64,000 bases of DNA from NCBI RefSeq assembly GCF_007846095.1, contig NZ_VOEI01000001.1:992001-1056000 (forward strand), in the 5' to 3' direction. Positions 28,326 through 36,767 of the stretch are shown piece by piece (within the stretch, counting starts at the first letter, position 1; each line of letters begins with the position of its first letter). This stretch comes from Mucilaginibacter achroorhodeus (lineage in GTDB: Bacteria > Bacteroidota > Bacteroidia > Sphingobacteriales > Sphingobacteriaceae). The notes beneath the pieces are model-generated. The model was not told the origin of the DNA, did not search any database, and saw only the letters and a program-made list of their open reading frames with translations. The translations under genes were made by a program, and so were the position numbers.

Positions 28326-28618
28326 CTAATCTAACTCATGTTTCAAATCTTTCATCTTCGGATTTTCCGACTTTATGGGATTAATTTTCCAATCCTTATG
28401 TCAATTATTTAATTGCTTTCGCGGTCTATTGCATCAGTGATGCGTTCGAAAGATTCATAACGCACCAAATCAAACACTCTATGTTTCTTAACAAAAATGG
28501 AACATTCATTGTTAAGGTATTGCCAAATCCGGGCACGTAGATCTGATATCACACCAATATAAAAGGTTATTCGATAAGAATTGGTCATTATGTAGACATA
28601 GGGAGGTTTGATGAGCAT
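28326..28618 (-). pseudogene. Broken GIY-YIG nuclease gene
   Basis: The open part (28409-28618) encodes 69 residues starting MLIKPPYVYIMTNSYRITFY and containing the GIY-YIG signature as YVYIMTN with FYIGVISDL. Intact relatives have about 90-100 residues. The missing C-terminus is present further on in another frame: KDWKINPIKSENPKMKDL followed by a stop at 28326-28328. One base appears lost after DRE (expected EKQ), and the second frame also carries an internal TGA. The gene is therefore a relic with at least two lesions. Small free-standing GIY-YIG proteins are common in this group and of uncertain function; here the relic lies within inverted repeats. Confidence 0.75.
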
Positions 28619-28664
28619 GGTTTGTGATAACTTTTGGTTCCCTTAATATACGGCTCTACATGTC

Positions 28665-28687
28665 GGATGCCGAAATAAATTCGGCAT
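28665..28687. repeat. Inverted partner repeat, right side of GIY-YIG relic
   Basis: GGATGCCGAAATAAATTCGG followed by CAT is the reverse complement of 28283-28305 with one mismatch. It is itself nearly palindromic (ATGCCGAA/TTCGGCAT). Confidence 0.65.
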
Positions 28688-28754
28688 TACGCAAGGGGTG
28701 AATATTAAATTATTTTGCTAATTTTATTGGCAAAATATCTGTACATCCAAACAC

Positions 28755-30194
28755 ATGGCTAAAACCAAGATCGCTTATTTCTGCCAGAGCTGTGGCTACG
28801 AGTCGCCTAAATGGCTGGGCAAGTGCCCAAGCTGCCAGCAATGGAATACTTTTGTTGAAGAAATACTGGAGAAAGGTAACGCAAGTGTCCCTACCTGGAA
28901 AACCAATAGTGCTTCTACATCTATGCAGCGCGCCAATAAGCCGGTTGAGGTAGCAGATATCACCTTTAGGGAAGAGCATCGCTTGCTTACACCTGATAAG
29001 GAGTTTAACCGTGTTTTAGGCGGTGGCATTGTTGCGGGCTCGTTAGTGCTGATAGGTGGTGAGCCGGGCATTGGTAAATCAACCCTGATGCTGCAACTTG
29101 CCTTGAATATGCCGAATGTGAAGGTACTGTATGTATCAGGAGAGGAGAGCGATCACCAGATAAAAATGAGGGCGGAGCGCTTGCGCGAAAGTGAAAAGTC
29201 AAAAGTCAAAAGTCTGAAGTCTGAAGACGAAAAAGGCTGTTTTATATTGACAGAAACTTCTACCCAAAATATATTTAAGCAGATAGAAGAATTACAGCCC
29301 GATGTGCTGGTTATAGATTCGATACAGACATTGCATTCTGCGCATGTGGAGTCTACACCCGGCAGCGTTTCGCAGGTGCGGGAGTGTACGGCAGAGCTGC
29401 TGCGCTTTGCCAAAGAGACCTCAACCCCTGTTTTCCTGATAGGCCACATCACTAAGGACGGCATGATAGCCGGCCCCAAGATATTGGAACACATGGTAGA
29501 CACAGTTCTGCAGTTTGAGGGTGACCGCCACCATGTGTACCGCATTTTGCGTACCATTAAAAACCGTTTTGGTTCATCATCTGAATTGGGTATTTATGAG
29601 ATGCAAGGCGAGGGTTTGCGTGAGGTATCCAACCCATCAGAAATTTTACTATCGCAGCGCGAGGATGGTTTAAGCGGTATTACTATATCGGCCACATTAG
29701 AAGGCATGAGGCCGATGCTGATAGAAACCCAGGCTTTAGTGAGCGCATCGCCTTACGGCACACCCCAACGTACCGCAACCGGCTTTGATACCAAACGTAT
29801 GAGCATGCTGCTTGCTGTATTGGAGAAACGCTGCGGTTTCCGTTTGGGTGCCAAAGATGTTTTCCTGAACATAACCGGCGGCATCCGTGTAGAAGACCCG
29901 GCCATCGATCTGGGATTGGCGGCGGCCATCATTTCTTCACATGAGGATATCCCGATCTCGGCTAAGGTCTGCTTTGCAGGTGAGATAGGACTATCGGGCG
30001 AGATTCGTGCGGTTAACCGCGTAGAGCAACGCATTGCAGAAGCTCAAAAGCTTGGTTTTGAACAGATCTTTATCTCCAAATACAATATGCCATCTGCAGC
30101 AAAAGATAAGGGTAAACTCGACCTCTCGCGTTATACTATCGATGTAAAACCGGTTGGCCGGATAGAGGAAGTATTTGGGCTATTGTTTGGCTAA
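28755..30194 (+). CDS. radA: DNA repair protein RadA
   Basis: A 479-residue RadA (Sms), a RecA-like ATPase that drives branch migration during recombination. The zinc finger is CQSCGYESPKWLGKCPSC (10-27), Walker A GEPGIGKST (102-110), the RadA-specific motif KNRFG near residue 272, and a C-terminal Lon-like domain (about 300-479, DLGLAAAIISSHED and GEIGLSGEIRAVNRVEQR). Residues 146-160 are an extra Ser/Lys/Glu-rich insert encoded by 7-bp repeats, lying in a loop between the Walker A region and the LTETST strand. The frame is intact, so the protein is probably functional. Confidence 0.95.
   Translation: MAKTKIAYFCQSCGYESPKWLGKCPSCQQWNTFVEEILEKGNASVPTWKTNSASTSMQRANKPVEVADITFREEHRLLTPDKEFNRVLGGGIVAGSLVLIGGEPGIGKSTLMLQLALNMPNVKVLYVSGEESDHQIKMRAERLRESEKSKVKSLKSEDEKGCFILTETSTQNIFKQIEELQPDVLVIDSIQTLHSAHVESTPGSVSQVRECTAELLRFAKETSTPVFLIGHITKDGMIAGPKILEHMVDTVLQFEGDRHHVYRILRTIKNRFGSSSELGIYEMQGEGLREVSNPSEILLSQREDGLSGITISATLEGMRPMLIETQALVSASPYGTPQRTATGFDTKRMSMLLAVLEKRCGFRLGAKDVFLNITGGIRVEDPAIDLGLAAAIISSHEDIPISAKVCFAGEIGLSGEIRAVNRVEQRIAEAQKLGFEQIFISKYNMPSAAKDKGKLDLSRYTIDVKPVGRIEEVFGLLFG
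29191..29228. repeat. Heptamer tandem repeat inside radA
   Basis: Five 7-bp units in a row: GTGAAAA, GTCAAAA, GTCAAAA, GTCTGAA, GTCTGAA, then GAC. They encode the low-complexity insert ESEKSKVKSLKSED. Because 7 is not a multiple of 3, gain or loss of one unit would shift the radA frame. Confidence 0.75.
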
Positions 30195-30197
30195 ATA

Positions 30198-31436
30198 TCA
30201 CGTAATGCGAAGGGTAAGCAGGGTAATGTCGTCTATAAGTTTACCCTTAACAACGTTGTTAATGTGATGCATTAAGCCCTCGTTAAAAGCATCAGGGTCA
30301 AGATGGCCGTTATCAATCACGTATTCCATCATCTTGTCCTCATCCCAACTCTTATTACTGGTCGATTCAAGGTCCATCAACCCATCCGTGTAATTAAATA
30401 AAAGGCTTCCCGGATCAACATCTATTTCGCCTTCATTTAAAAAAGGCAGTTCATCAAATGCACCTATCATAGTGGTACCAAGCTTTAACTGCACTGCGCC
30501 GCCGTCGGCATATAAAATGGTAGGATTATGCCCGGCGTTAACGTAACAAAGTTTGCGCGTACGTTCGTTATACTTGGCCAGGAATAACGTGATAAAGCGC
30601 TCGCCTTTGGTATTACGTATTACAATCTTATTAAGACGTTCTACCACCGTTGTAAGGTCGTCTTCAATAGCAACCAACCCGTGCAGACTGGCCTGGAAAT
30701 TGGCCATCAACAATGCCGCAGAAATTCCCTTGCCTGATACATCGGCAACGCACCACATAAACTCATTCTCGTTAAGACGGAAAAAGTCGTAATAGTCACC
30801 GCCGATATCCTGGTGAGGCAGGTATTTAGCATCCACTTCAACACACTGTTCTTTATGCTCGCGTAAAGGCACCAGCATGTTCTGCACCTCCACCGCAAGC
30901 TCCATCTCGCGCTGAAAGCGCTCGGCTGCAATACGTTCGCGGAAAAGCCTTTTGTTCTCCAACGCTACCACAATTACGTTAATAAGCGTTTGAACAAAAT
31001 TAAGATCATTGCTGAGCATATCGTCGGCGATATTAAAATCGCCGATGAGCGCAAAAGCAAGTGCCTTATTCTTATGATAGATGGGGATGAAGTAATTGTA
31101 AGTATTAAGCACCTTATCCGCATGGTCGCGTAAAGATGATGGTGCCTTTAGTTTGCTGAGTTGTTTCCAGGTATTATTGAGTACAATAGGCGATTCGATA
31201 ACACCACCATATTTGGCAATACAGCTAAAACTACCACTTTTCTCAATCATGAACCTGAATTTGCCTATCTGGAGATAATTTTTCAGGATCACCTCAAGCA
31301 TCTGGAAAAGTGTTGCTGTAGGGGTATTTTTATTTATAGCACGGGTAACCTCCAATAAAGAGTTTAACTCCGATTGCCTTTTAAGCAACAGCCTGATGAG
31401 TTCGTCTTCGCCCGAGCTTGCCTGGTTGTTTTGCAT
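30198..31436 (-). CDS. GAF domain and SpoIIE-type PP2C phosphatase
   Basis: A 412-residue cytosolic protein. A coiled N-terminus (LIRLLLKRQSELNSLLEVTRAINK) leads to a GAF-like sensor domain (about 40-170). The SpoIIE/RsbU phosphatase domain (about 195-412) shows the metal-binding motifs DIGGDYYDFF, CVADVSGKGISAALLMAN, YVNAGHNPTI and LLFNYTDGLMDL. Such proteins dephosphorylate anti-sigma-factor antagonists in partner-switching pathways, but no STAS or anti-sigma gene is near. It converges with radA (3 bp gap). Confidence 0.88.
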   Translation of the reverse strand: MQNNQASSGEDELIRLLLKRQSELNSLLEVTRAINKNTPTATLFQMLEVILKNYLQIGKFRFMIEKSGSFSCIAKYGGVIESPIVLNNTWKQLSKLKAPSSLRDHADKVLNTYNYFIPIYHKNKALAFALIGDFNIADDMLSNDLNFVQTLINVIVVALENKRLFRERIAAERFQREMELAVEVQNMLVPLREHKEQCVEVDAKYLPHQDIGGDYYDFFRLNENEFMWCVADVSGKGISAALLMANFQASLHGLVAIEDDLTTVVERLNKIVIRNTKGERFITLFLAKYNERTRKLCYVNAGHNPTILYADGGAVQLKLGTTMIGAFDELPFLNEGEIDVDPGSLLFNYTDGLMDLESTSNKSWDEDKMMEYVIDNGHLDPDAFNEGLMHHINNVVKGKLIDDITLLTLRIT

Positions 31437-31528
31437 TTTGTTAATACCCTGTCTAAAATAGGTAAATAATATATTTTAGAAAGGCCGAAAGCCCATTTTT
31501 TAAATATTGATGCTAAACCATCACACCG

Positions 31529-32659
31529 CTACCTTACCACCCTGCCCTTCCAGGCGTATCTGCGTGTATTGCCCATCAGGCCCACGTATACGAAATATAA
31601 AATGTGGATAGGCCCAAGAATGATCAATAACGAAACCAGCTGCGGCCGCTTAAAGAAGCCGGTAATAGGCAATAAAAATGCTACCTCAATTAAATATTTG
31701 AGCATGAATTGCACCAGGAACAATATCATGTAATTGACATTGTAGAAACCAAGTGCAAAGTTGACCAATAATGATAGGTTAAACAGCCAGATACAAACAG
31801 CCAGTGCAACTACCTTTTTATCTTTATACCTGGTTGATTTTGATGCCCACCTGCGTCTTTGCTGCAAAAATTCGTTGAGCGTATGTTTGGCGTGCGTGTA
31901 GACAACCGCCTCCTGATTTTTGAGGAAGCCTATCTGATGCGGATATACTTCTGCCACTTTTTGCAATAATAGTTCATCATCGCCGGAGGCAAGGTCATCT
32001 ATCCCTTTAAAGCCGCCTACTTCATAAAACACGTCTTTACGGTAAGCAAAGTTGGCCCCGTTACAGGTAGATGCCCTTCCGTTTCCGATAAATGAAGCCC
32101 CGATGCCTATCAGGTAACTAAATTCCAATGTCTGCAGTCGCTCAAATAATGATGTTTCTTCAAAATAGGTAACCGGCGACGAGATCATTACAGGCTTTTC
32201 AGTTTCATAATAGGCCACTACAGTAGATAACCATTTGGTACCCATCCGGCAGTCGGCATCGGTACATATCATCAGGTCTCCGGTCGACTGGCTTATCGCT
32301 TCGGCAATGGCTTTCTTTTTATAAGAATTGAGTGGTTTGTCTTCATTAAGCTGCAGCAGCTTTACGCCACGGTCTGCATAACTGCGGATAATATTGGCCG
32401 TATCATCTGTAGAGTGGTCATCAACAATGATGATCTCTGTTAGATGTTTAGGATAATCCTGATCAAGTATATCCTCAATGGTTAAATGGATACGCTCAGC
32501 TTCATTACGTGCTGCAATGAGTACGGTTATGGGTGTTTGCAGCGGTGCACCATCAAGCTTGGTGCGCTTTAAAGCTGCCCATCCTTTTATCAGGTAAGCA
32601 ACTACTAACAGGTACAAGGCTGTCAGCAATAAGGAAACAGAACTATGCAGTACGATCAA
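31529..32659 (-). CDS. Membrane-bound family 2 glycosyltransferase
   Basis: A 376-residue GT2 enzyme with one N-terminal and about three C-terminal membrane helices. The catalytic fold shows TVLIAARNEAERI, VDDHSTDDT, the DAD motif in ICTDADCRM, a DDEL element and the processive-type QQRRRW motif. It would add sugars from nucleotide donors to a lipid or polysaccharide at the inner membrane. It overlaps the upstream LPG-synthase-like gene by 17 bp, so the two are coupled and may act on the same product. Confidence 0.88.
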   Translation of the reverse strand: MIVLHSSVSLLLTALYLLVVAYLIKGWAALKRTKLDGAPLQTPITVLIAARNEAERIHLTIEDILDQDYPKHLTEIIIVDDHSTDDTANIIRSYADRGVKLLQLNEDKPLNSYKKKAIAEAISQSTGDLMICTDADCRMGTKWLSTVVAYYETEKPVMISSPVTYFEETSLFERLQTLEFSYLIGIGASFIGNGRASTCNGANFAYRKDVFYEVGGFKGIDDLASGDDELLLQKVAEVYPHQIGFLKNQEAVVYTHAKHTLNEFLQQRRRWASKSTRYKDKKVVALAVCIWLFNLSLLVNFALGFYNVNYMILFLVQFMLKYLIEVAFLLPITGFFKRPQLVSLLIILGPIHILYFVYVGLMGNTRRYAWKGRVVR

Positions 32660-33617
32660 AGAATCTCAATTTAAATACGAATACAGAACCGATAATGGCA
32701 GGTATGATCAGGTTGATAAGCCAGATAGAAGATACCGCTGCAATAATAGCAATTTGCTGGTTGGTTATATACAAAAATAAATGCATGGCCGTAAAGCTGC
32801 GCACGCCTATATCCAGCAGATCAAGCGATGGCATGGCCGACTGGATAAATATGAAAACCATTACCGTCATCATCATTTCAAAGAACGGCAGGGTAGGCAA
32901 CAGCAAATGAATAACCAAATAATATTGGAACGAGAACACAAAGAAACGGGCAAGGCTATAGCCAAATACCTTTAGCAGTTCATCTTTATTATACCGCCCC
33001 ATGATGTCAAAAAAACGGCGGAATTTTTTGAGGAAGCTGATCTTATCCAGCCAGCTTATCAGTGTGCCTATCTTAAAGTATAACATCAGGAATACGGCAA
33101 GGAAAGTGATAGAGATAACCGCAACGCCCACAAATAACCAAATGTTCCAGTCAAGAAAATGCCATACAAACCATAGTGAGGCCAAAATACCCACCAGGTT
33201 GGTTATCACATTTTGAGCAAATGCCCCAACAGCCATAGCAAATACACCATGTATACGCTTACGGTTTGGCAAAAACATTACGCGGCCACCATATTCACCA
33301 ATGCGGTTAGGGGTAAATATAGCCCATGAAAGGCCGCAGAAAACTGCCTCTACAGCTTGCCATAAAGTAATAGACGTTAATTTCCTGGCGAGATATTGCC
33401 ACTTAAAACTCTCAAGCAACCAGTTAACCACCATCAGCAATACTACAACTGCCATGGTATATATCACCTGGTTTCTGCCGATAGCAGATGTTAACACCTT
33501 AAACTGTTGCAAACTATCGTTCTTAGTGAGCAGTTTATTATAGACGAACAGAACCGTTAAAACAAGTATAGATGCTTTAAGCAGGTACGAGAGTATCTTT
33601 TTGGCAGAGGCTGTCAA
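32643..33617 (-). CDS. Lysylphosphatidylglycerol synthase-like transmembrane protein
   Basis: A 324-residue protein with about eight membrane helices matching the LPG-synthase transmembrane (UPF0104) family: WLLESFKWQYLARKL, FCGLSWAIFTPNRIGEYGGR (the conserved RxGE region), and QSAMPSLDLLDIGVRS near the end. It lacks the soluble aminoacyl-transferase domain of MprF, so it may be a lipid flippase or accessory to the coupled glycosyltransferase. Function is inferred. Confidence 0.8.
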   Translation of the reverse strand: MTASAKKILSYLLKASILVLTVLFVYNKLLTKNDSLQQFKVLTSAIGRNQVIYTMAVVVLLMVVNWLLESFKWQYLARKLTSITLWQAVEAVFCGLSWAIFTPNRIGEYGGRVMFLPNRKRIHGVFAMAVGAFAQNVITNLVGILASLWFVWHFLDWNIWLFVGVAVISITFLAVFLMLYFKIGTLISWLDKISFLKKFRRFFDIMGRYNKDELLKVFGYSLARFFVFSFQYYLVIHLLLPTLPFFEMMMTVMVFIFIQSAMPSLDLLDIGVRSFTAMHLFLYITNQQIAIIAAVSSIWLINLIIPAIIGSVFVFKLRFFDRTA

Positions 33618-33761
33618 GTATCAGTATTTGCGCAATGTTACAAAAAGCGCTGTGCAGCGGCGAAGGATTAATTGTAATTAATCCTACATTAAAAGCACAA
33701 CAAAGTAACAAGTTGATACCTAATACAGCTTTGTTTGAAAATTGTTTTAACAAAATCTTGC

Positions 33762-34994
33762 CTATTTCTCTGCAAGCAGGTCATCAGTTAGTTTTTCAAA
33801 CTCAGCTATAAACTCGGTGTAGTGCTTACCTGTGCCCGGGCCGTTAAAGCCTGTATGGATCTTACGTACGTTGCCTTTTTTATCAATAATGATCGTAGTA
33901 GGGAAGCCAACTACTTTGGTAAGTGCAGGCAGGCTTTTGGCAGTTTCTTCTTTGTTGCTGGTGTAACCTGTTATTAATAATGGATACTGCACGTTAAAGC
34001 GGTTTTTGATCTGGGTAACGGCTTTTTGAGATTTTGCAAAATCTTTGGTGCGCTCGTAAGCCAAACCAACAACCTCTACCCCACGACTGTGATACTTTTT
34101 GTAGTAGTTTACCATATAAGCGGTCTCATCCATACAGTTAGGGCACCATGACCCCATTATCTGCAGTATCACCACTTTGTTTTTAAAACGGGCATCACTT
34201 AATGATACCGGCTTTCCGCTAAGATCTTTAAATGTAAAATCTATCTTTTTATAACCCGGCTTAAGTGCTGTTAAAGAGTATGCATCGGGCAACTTAGCAT
34301 TCTCATTACGTACTGCTGTCCAGGCAGTTTTGCCTGTTAGGCCTGAATAGAACTGCCCGCTGGTGATGGTATTATTATCTGTAATGTTAGCTTTAAATAG
34401 AAAAGCATGCCCGCCATCAAAGCAGGATAGGTAAAGGCTATCGCCATTTACAGTACCCTCCAGAAAACGATAGTCGCCTGTGGTGGTTAAAAATGTACCG
34501 GTAACCTTTTGGCCGGTTTGTTTAAACTCACCAACGGTGGTGTCGCGGCCATCGCCTTCTCCAATAATTGCCGACCAGCGGCCGCTCACATTTCTATCAG
34601 CTCTGGCGGGGTTGTCAAAGAAACGCCACTTTTGGCCGGGCGTAGCAACAAAGTCCATGGGAACATCTTTCTCACCCAAATGTTTAATGTATTGGCCAAC
34701 CAGTTGCTTTCCTTTGCGGACAAGCTTAAACTCTGAGTCAAACAAAGGCATTTTGATCAGTACCGAATCGCCTTTGGTTTTTAAATCTGTAACCTTAAAG
34801 CGCTCTGTACTATTGATGATGTAGAGCTGTTGGCTGTTCCCGGTGGTAGTAACATCAAAGTTGAAAGGGATCTCGTTCGCCGAGGCGGTTTTAAGTACCC
34901 CGCGCCAAACGCCGGTTTGTATTTTGGTTTGCGCAACGCTTATTTGAAACAACGCAGCTACAAACGCTGCGCTGGTGAATATCTTTTTGATCAT
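33762..34994 (-). CDS. TlpA-like thioredoxin-fold secreted protein
   Basis: A 410-residue exported protein with signal peptide (ending FQISVAQ). Residues 22-240 are a beta-rich N-terminal region of a type found before Bacteroidota TlpA domains. Residues about 250-400 form a thioredoxin fold: FTFKDLSGKPVSLSDARFKN, the redox motif WCPNC in MGSWCPNCMDETAYMV, and the cis-proline region VVGFPTTIIIDKKG. The probable job is thiol-disulfide exchange in the periplasm. It is a single-gene unit. Confidence 0.9.
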   Translation of the reverse strand: MIKKIFTSAAFVAALFQISVAQTKIQTGVWRGVLKTASANEIPFNFDVTTTGNSQQLYIINSTERFKVTDLKTKGDSVLIKMPLFDSEFKLVRKGKQLVGQYIKHLGEKDVPMDFVATPGQKWRFFDNPARADRNVSGRWSAIIGEGDGRDTTVGEFKQTGQKVTGTFLTTTGDYRFLEGTVNGDSLYLSCFDGGHAFLFKANITDNNTITSGQFYSGLTGKTAWTAVRNENAKLPDAYSLTALKPGYKKIDFTFKDLSGKPVSLSDARFKNKVVILQIMGSWCPNCMDETAYMVNYYKKYHSRGVEVVGLAYERTKDFAKSQKAVTQIKNRFNVQYPLLITGYTSNKEETAKSLPALTKVVGFPTTIIIDKKGNVRKIHTGFNGPGTGKHYTEFIAEFEKLTDDLLAEK

Positions 34995-35051
34995 GGTCGA
35001 AAAAAGTCTACTAAATTTGTATACTTTTCAAAAGTAGCAAATTCAGTTAAA

Positions 35052-36191
35052 CTATTTCAACACTTCACGTGATATTACAATACGCTGAATTTCTGATGTA
35101 CCCTCATATATCTGTGTGATCTTGGCATCGCGCATCAATCTTTCAACGTGGTATTCCTTAACATATCCGTATCCGCCATGTATCTGCACTGCCTCAACAG
35201 TAGTGCGCATCGCGGTTTCTGATGCAAATAATTTGGCCATTGCCGCGGCTTGTGCGTAGGGCTGGCCATTGTCTTTTAGCCATGCCGCACGGTGGCAAAG
35301 CAAACGGGCTGCATCTATCTCAGTGGCCATGTCTGCAAGTTTAAACTGAATGGCCTGGTGATCGGCAAGTGGCTTACCGAAAGATTGCCGCTCTTTCGCA
35401 TACTGTACAGATAACTCGTAAGCACCTGCAGCAATACCCAGGGCTTGTGAAGCGATACCGATACGGCCACCTTCAAGAGTAGCCATCGCGAACTTAAAAC
35501 CGAAGCCCTCTTCCCCTATACGGTTCTCTTTGGGGATCTTCACATCACTGAACATCAATGAATGTGTATCAGACCCACGGATGCCCATTTTATTTTCCTT
35601 GAGGCCAATGGTAAAGCCTTCCATACCTTTCTCTACTATCAGCGCATTTATACCGCGGTGTTTTTTGCTGGCATCGGTTTGTGCCATAACAATATAGGTA
35701 GAGGCCGAATTACCGTTAGTGATCCAGTTTTTGGTACCGTTAAGTAAATAATGGTCGCCCATATCAATAGCCGTAGTACGCTGCGATGTCGCATCAGAAC
35801 CAGCCTCGGGTTCACTTAAGCAAAAAGCACCTATTACTTCGCCCGTTGCAAGCGGCACAAGGTATTTTTGTTTTTGTTCTTCGCTGCCATATTTCTCCAG
35901 GCCATAACAAACAAGAGAGTTGTTTACAGATATCACAACAGAGGCCGATGCATCAACCTTAGAAAGTTCCTCCATCACAAGCGAATAAGATATTGCATCC
36001 ATGCCGCTGCCGCCGTATTGCGGCGATACCATCATACCCATAAACCCTAACTCACCAAGCTTTTTAATTTGTTCGGCAGGAAATTTCTGGTGCTCGTCGC
36101 GTTCTATAACGCCGGGTTTCAATTCGGTTTGTGCAAAATCACGCGCCGCCTGGCGTATCATTTTCTGTTCTTCGGTTAGTTCAAAATGCAT
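35052..36191 (-). CDS. Acyl-CoA dehydrogenase
   Basis: A 379-residue FAD enzyme that introduces the 2,3 double bond into acyl-CoA, most likely short-chain. I choose the ATG at 36191, giving MHFELTEEQKMIRQAARDFA as in the family; upstream codons in the same frame would add an unlikely Cys-rich extension. Family signatures are AFCLSEPEAGSDATSQ near 125 and the C-terminal QIHGGYGYVKEY and QIYEGTSEIQR, with the catalytic Glu in YEGTSE. It is a single leftward gene. Confidence 0.95.
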   Translation of the reverse strand: MHFELTEEQKMIRQAARDFAQTELKPGVIERDEHQKFPAEQIKKLGELGFMGMMVSPQYGGSGMDAISYSLVMEELSKVDASASVVISVNNSLVCYGLEKYGSEEQKQKYLVPLATGEVIGAFCLSEPEAGSDATSQRTTAIDMGDHYLLNGTKNWITNGNSASTYIVMAQTDASKKHRGINALIVEKGMEGFTIGLKENKMGIRGSDTHSLMFSDVKIPKENRIGEEGFGFKFAMATLEGGRIGIASQALGIAAGAYELSVQYAKERQSFGKPLADHQAIQFKLADMATEIDAARLLCHRAAWLKDNGQPYAQAAAMAKLFASETAMRTTVEAVQIHGGYGYVKEYHVERLMRDAKITQIYEGTSEIQRIVISREVLK

Positions 36192-36234
36192 ATGTAAATA
36201 TAGTGTTATGCATGCATAGCAAAAAGGTAAGCAC

Positions 36235-36266
36235 AAAAAAAGAGAGCTCTTTTGAAGCTCCCTTTT
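36235..36266 (-). terminator. Minus-strand terminator of an unidentified short transcript
   Basis: On the minus strand GGGAGCT and AGCTCTC close a stem followed by seven T residues. It lies upstream of the acyl-CoA dehydrogenase start, so it must end some other leftward transcript arising within 36270-36660. Confidence 0.6.
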
Positions 36267-36283
36267 CCCCTAATTAATTTAAA

Positions 36284-36399
36284 CTATTGATTAAACCCAA
36301 AATAAAAGAACATATTCATCTCAACTTGGGCGCCTGAGAATTCAAAATAAAGCCCTTCAACTCAAAGAATTTTTCACAGGTAGATGAAATATTTTTCAA
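36284..36399 (-). other. Possible small leftward transcribed unit
   Basis: Just upstream of the minus-strand terminator a frame reads GLYFEFSGAQVEMNMFFYFG and stops at 36284; its only ATGs are at 36319 and 36313. An overlapping frame from TTG 36399 gives 27 residues starting MKNISSTCEKFF. A CATCTTTG box precedes it on the minus strand. The remaining gap (36400-36620) shows no other gene. Confidence 0.25.
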
Positions 36400-36627
36400 A
36401 GATGTATGCAGGACCGTTTAGCTTTTAACAAACACCAGGCCATAAAAACCTATGCAGGGCTTTGCTAACAGTAGCTATAAACACGATTGGTTATTCATTT
36501 TAGGAATACCGGGGTTTAAAAGTCTACCAAATAAATCGATTATCATTGAATACTAACCTGTTAAAGGGGTATTACCTGTTTAAACATAAATTGCTTAACT
36601 GTTGCGCGCTCAACTTTTAATGTGATG

Positions 36628-36661
36628 TTTTTTGAGTTAAAAAATTTTGTAGCTACTTTTA
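36628..36661 (+). promoter_or_regulatory. Promoter of the M13 peptidase gene
   Basis: TTTTTTG (36628-36634) and TACTTTTA (36654-36661) are spaced by 19 bp, a good Bacteroidota promoter. Transcription would start near 36667. Confidence 0.6.
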
Positions 36662-36767
36662 GCGAACCCTTGAGATGGACAAAAATCCTGAAAATTGGCG
36701 TCTATTTATTGAGACTTATCTATTATACCATACACTTGCTGTACCTATTTTAATACAAATTAAGAAA

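Noticed and set aside
29191..29228. CRISPR-like array
   Set aside because: The units are 7 bp and contiguous, without spacers, and lie in a coding frame; no cas gene is in the window.
29153..29557. 134-codon minus-strand open frame inside radA
   Set aside because: Antisense shadow of highly conserved RadA codons.
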